From assembly GCF_900116295.1 (NCBI RefSeq), contig NZ_FPAF01000002.1, positions 533,177 to 597,176 on the forward strand: a DNA stretch of 64,000 nucleotides, given 5' to 3'. This document shows, piece by piece, positions 62,305 to 64,000 of the stretch (positions are counted from its first letter, which is position 1; each line of letters opens with the position of its first letter). The translations under genes were made by a program, and so were the position numbers. The DNA is from Bacillus sp. 103mf (GTDB lineage Bacteria > Bacillota > Bacilli > Bacillales > Bacillaceae_G). A model generated the notes under the pieces. The model saw only the letters and a program-made list of their open reading frames with translations, made no database searches and had not been told where the DNA came from.

Positions 62305-62565
62305 GTTTTTCAAAATGTTATTAAGTTTTTTTTGATAATATTTTTGATAACTGTCTTTACTCATTTTTTTTATATTAAATCTACCAATCGTTTGTCTTAC
62401 TTTTAAATCATGTATTATAAGATAAGCATTCTTTTCATCTTTGTATAAATTTTTAAACCATTCATATTTCTTCAATTCATTTATATTCCTAACTATATCC
62501 TCTTCACTTGGTTTAAAAAAAGGCAAATATATAAAAAGATTAAGTGTATCTAATAAAAACCACAT
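62299..62565 (-). CDS. Small protein convergent to toxin-like gene (possible immunity protein)
   Basis: 88 residues, WFLLDTLNLFIYLPFFKPSE then EDIVRNINELKKYEWFKNLY, ending in basic KKLNNILKNK. The N-terminal 16 residues are hydrophobic, the rest highly charged and helical. AAGGAGTTG precedes the ATG. I recognise no family. The tail-to-tail placement with a secreted toxin-like gene and a shared terminator make an immunity role reasonable but unproven. Confidence 0.6.
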   Translation of the reverse strand: MWFLLDTLNLFIYLPFFKPSEEDIVRNINELKKYEWFKNLYKDEKNAYLIIHDLKVRQTIGRFNIKKMSKDSYQKYYQKKLNNILKNK

Positions 62566-62697
62566 ATTTATTTCAACTCCTTATAAATTTTTTTGAAAAT
62601 ACTTTCTTTAATATCACTCCATATCTATTAATCTATTCTACAAAAAGGAAAAAATTCCTATTAAATCCCTATTAAATTCCAAATTATATTTATTTAA

Positions 62698-62854
62698 ATA
62701 AAGTGAAACTTTAATCAGTGGGGGTTTTCTTCATCCCCCACTGATTATTAGTTGAATCAATCGGGCTTTTACGAGCAGTTTATCTCCCACCTTACTTCTT
62801 TGCTTTCGCTGAATTTTGAGGTGGGAGTATTACTGCCCGTTAATGCGGGATAAA
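62698..62854. repeat. Full bcr1-type repeat
   Basis: 157 bp: ATAAAGTGAAACTTTAATCA, then GTGGGGGTTTTCTTCATCCC, ... CAATCGGGCTTTTACGAGCA ... GGTGGGAGTATTACTGCCCG ... GGGATAAA. ATAAA flanks at both ends (TTTAT in the other orientation), as I recall for bcr1. Confidence 0.85.
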
Positions 62855-62943
62855 ATTTGGTTCAGATAGGCTTAATCATAGGATTACCCCAATTAGAGGA
62901 GTATGATATATTTGAAAAAACACCGATATACTTGCGACCAAGT

Positions 62944-62976
62944 AAAAAAGCGCCCTGTAAACAGGGCGCTGCACTT
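62944..62976 (-). terminator. Terminator after cytolysin gene
   Basis: Minus strand GCGCCCTG TTTA CAGGGCGC then TTTTTTAC. Confidence 0.92.
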
Positions 62977-62980
62977 TTAA

Positions 62981-64000
62981 TTAATGACTAATATTAGCAC
63001 TTGGATATAATGTTGTTCCTCCAATTGAAACTTTCATTTCATTTGTTAATGGAACATTTTGTTCATTGATAATTGTTCTCCACCATTCCCATGCAAGACC
63101 TGTACATTCTCTTGCTACGACTTTTACATTTTTTGAATTCGCTGGAAGTGGTATAACTGTATTGAAATGAGCAGTTCTGTCTCTGCCGTTTCCTTCCCAA
63201 GTTTTATGAGTTAGTACTTCTTTTCCATTTTGATCATATGAGAATTCATCCCAAGATACATCAAATTGAGCAACATATGCACCAGTATGATCAAGCGTCA
63301 TTTTCGCACTAGAATATTCTGTAGTTGTAGTCTCAATATAATCTGTATTGTTATGAACTGCAGCAGTTGCGTTATCTTTTAAGAAAGAGCTAGTATATGA
63401 AATTGGGTATGCTGGATTTTTAGAACTTAATTCTGCATTATCTTTAATGATATTGCGGATTTCATCAAAATCTTTTGTAACAACCTTGTTATGCTCTTTT
63501 GCATCTCCGCCTAATACTACAGCAGTAAAGGTACTGTCTTCAAAAATATCTTTGTACTGTCCACTCGCTTCAACGCCTTGACCCTTAATTAAAGCTTTAA
63601 AAGCAGTTTGTACATCTTTGCTCTTAGATGATGTTTCTAATTTCACATAAACTGTTCTACCATAAGCTACATTTGACACCATAACAGGCGGAGCCGTATT
63701 ACTTACCCCTTTACGAGTTAACTCATCAAACGTAACACTATTATCAAAAAGATCTGATGGATTGTTAGGTAGTTCTGCACTTACGGTATAAAAGATTTGC
63801 TTATATGCCGCAACCATCACTTTTTTCTCTCCATTTGCAATCGCATTAAAATCAATGTTCAGTGAATTATCAAGATATTTAGCGTTAACATTAAGAGCAC
63901 TTGCTATTTGAGATTTACTATACACCATAGATTCTGTATACTGCATTCTTGCAGGTAACGTATGTGTTTTTGAATACTTTTCATTCCAAGTAGATACTAA
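62981..64000 (-). CDS. clo: Cholesterol-dependent cytolysin (cereolysin O/anthrolysin O type), N-terminus cut
   Basis: The frame is open to the right edge and holds the C-terminal 339 residues of a ~510-residue toxin. The undecapeptide [11 protein letters not shown] (63109-63077) is the membrane-recognition loop of this family, and [11 protein letters not shown] carries the Thr-Leu cholesterol-binding pair. Domains 3 and 4 are therefore complete. The toxin is secreted, binds cholesterol, assembles into large rings and perforates host membranes. PlcR controls it in B. cereus; its promoter is outside the window. The gene is convergent with nothing and ends in a strong hairpin. Confidence 0.96.
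   Translation of the reverse strand, partial: LVSTWNEKYSKTHTLPARMQYTESMVYSKSQIASALNVNAKYLDNSLNIDFNAIANGEKKVMVAAYKQIFYTVSAELPNNPSDLFDNSVTFDELTRKGVSNTAPPVMVSNVAYGRTVYVKLETSSKSKDVQTAFKALIKGQGVEASGQYKDIFEDSTFTAVVLGGDAKEHNKVVTKDFDEIRNIIKDNAELSSKNPAYPISYTSSFLKDNATAAVHNNTDYIETTTTEYSSAKMTLDHTGAYVAQFDVSWDEFSYDQNGKEVLTHKTWEGNGRDRTAHFNTVIPLPANSKNVKVVARECTGLAWEWWRTIINEQNVPLTNEMKVSIGGTTLYPSANISH

Overview
The window is AT-rich, low-GC Gram-positive DNA from a member of the Bacillus cereus group (cereus, thuringiensis or anthracis-like). The species call rests on a cereolysin/anthrolysin-type cholesterol-dependent cytolysin cut by the right edge, an InhA-type metalloprotease, bcr1-type dispersed repeats flanked by TTTAT, a PapR-like peptide gene under a perfect PlcR box, a CotA-type spore coat oxidase, and spore photoproduct lyase with SplA. 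There are no rRNA, tRNA, CRISPR or complete IS genes.

Layout. 1-10 kb, all minus: a cut FAD monooxygenase, then yhaL, an inhA paralogue, yhaM, yhaN and yhaO. This is the B. subtilis yhaL-M-N-O order with the protease inserted. 10-16 kb: an AAA ATPase/TPR membrane protein gene pair and a second, partly deleted copy (TPR intact, ATPase reduced to about 75 bp). 16-24 kb: small conserved genes (YhzD-like, two DUF2639, two DUF805), a MazG-like gene with an amber codon, SLH and TetR remnants, CotA oxidase, DinB protein and an S66 peptidase. 24.5-31 kb: the PapR-like gene with its PlcR box, an MFS exporter, azoreductase, a duplicated MarR-operator region with DUF3238 and marR, and a VmlR-type ABC-F gene with an attenuator-like leader. 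31-36 kb: secreted amidase-like protein, GH25 lysozyme, a class A sortase and a surface protein with an unusual sorting signal.

36.5-40.3 kb is a compact chaperone operon (HscC-type Hsp70, J-domain/TPR membrane protein, DUF1266). 40.4-43.6 kb holds a Mga/AtxA-like regulator, a cluster of dispersed repeats, a candidate small RNA and an AmiS/UreI channel. 44-48 kb is a heterodimeric ABC exporter. 48-54.6 kb holds a DUF975 protein, a lipoprotein, a PH-like protein and a tandemly duplicated array of six related small proteins with broken sequence that resembles toxin tips. I read this as an immunity-type array. 55-58.7 kb: two small six-cysteine proteins, a lipoprotein and an EamA exporter. 59-61 kb: splAB and remnants of recombinases. 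61.6-62.6 kb: a secreted toxin-like protein convergent with a small protein that could be its immunity partner. The cytolysin ends the window.

At larger scale, intergenic DNA is crowded with dispersed elements: at least eight copies of one family (core GGACGAGAGCATCTGGCC), four bcr1-type copies (two carrying the same GC-rich insert), and miniature elements with CCCCAAAACGAAA ends. Many gene remnants (IS3 OrfA, integrase, resolvase, HTH of a transposase, TetR, SLH, DUF4064) show a decaying accessory region. Most calls come from recognising motifs by eye. No database search was run.
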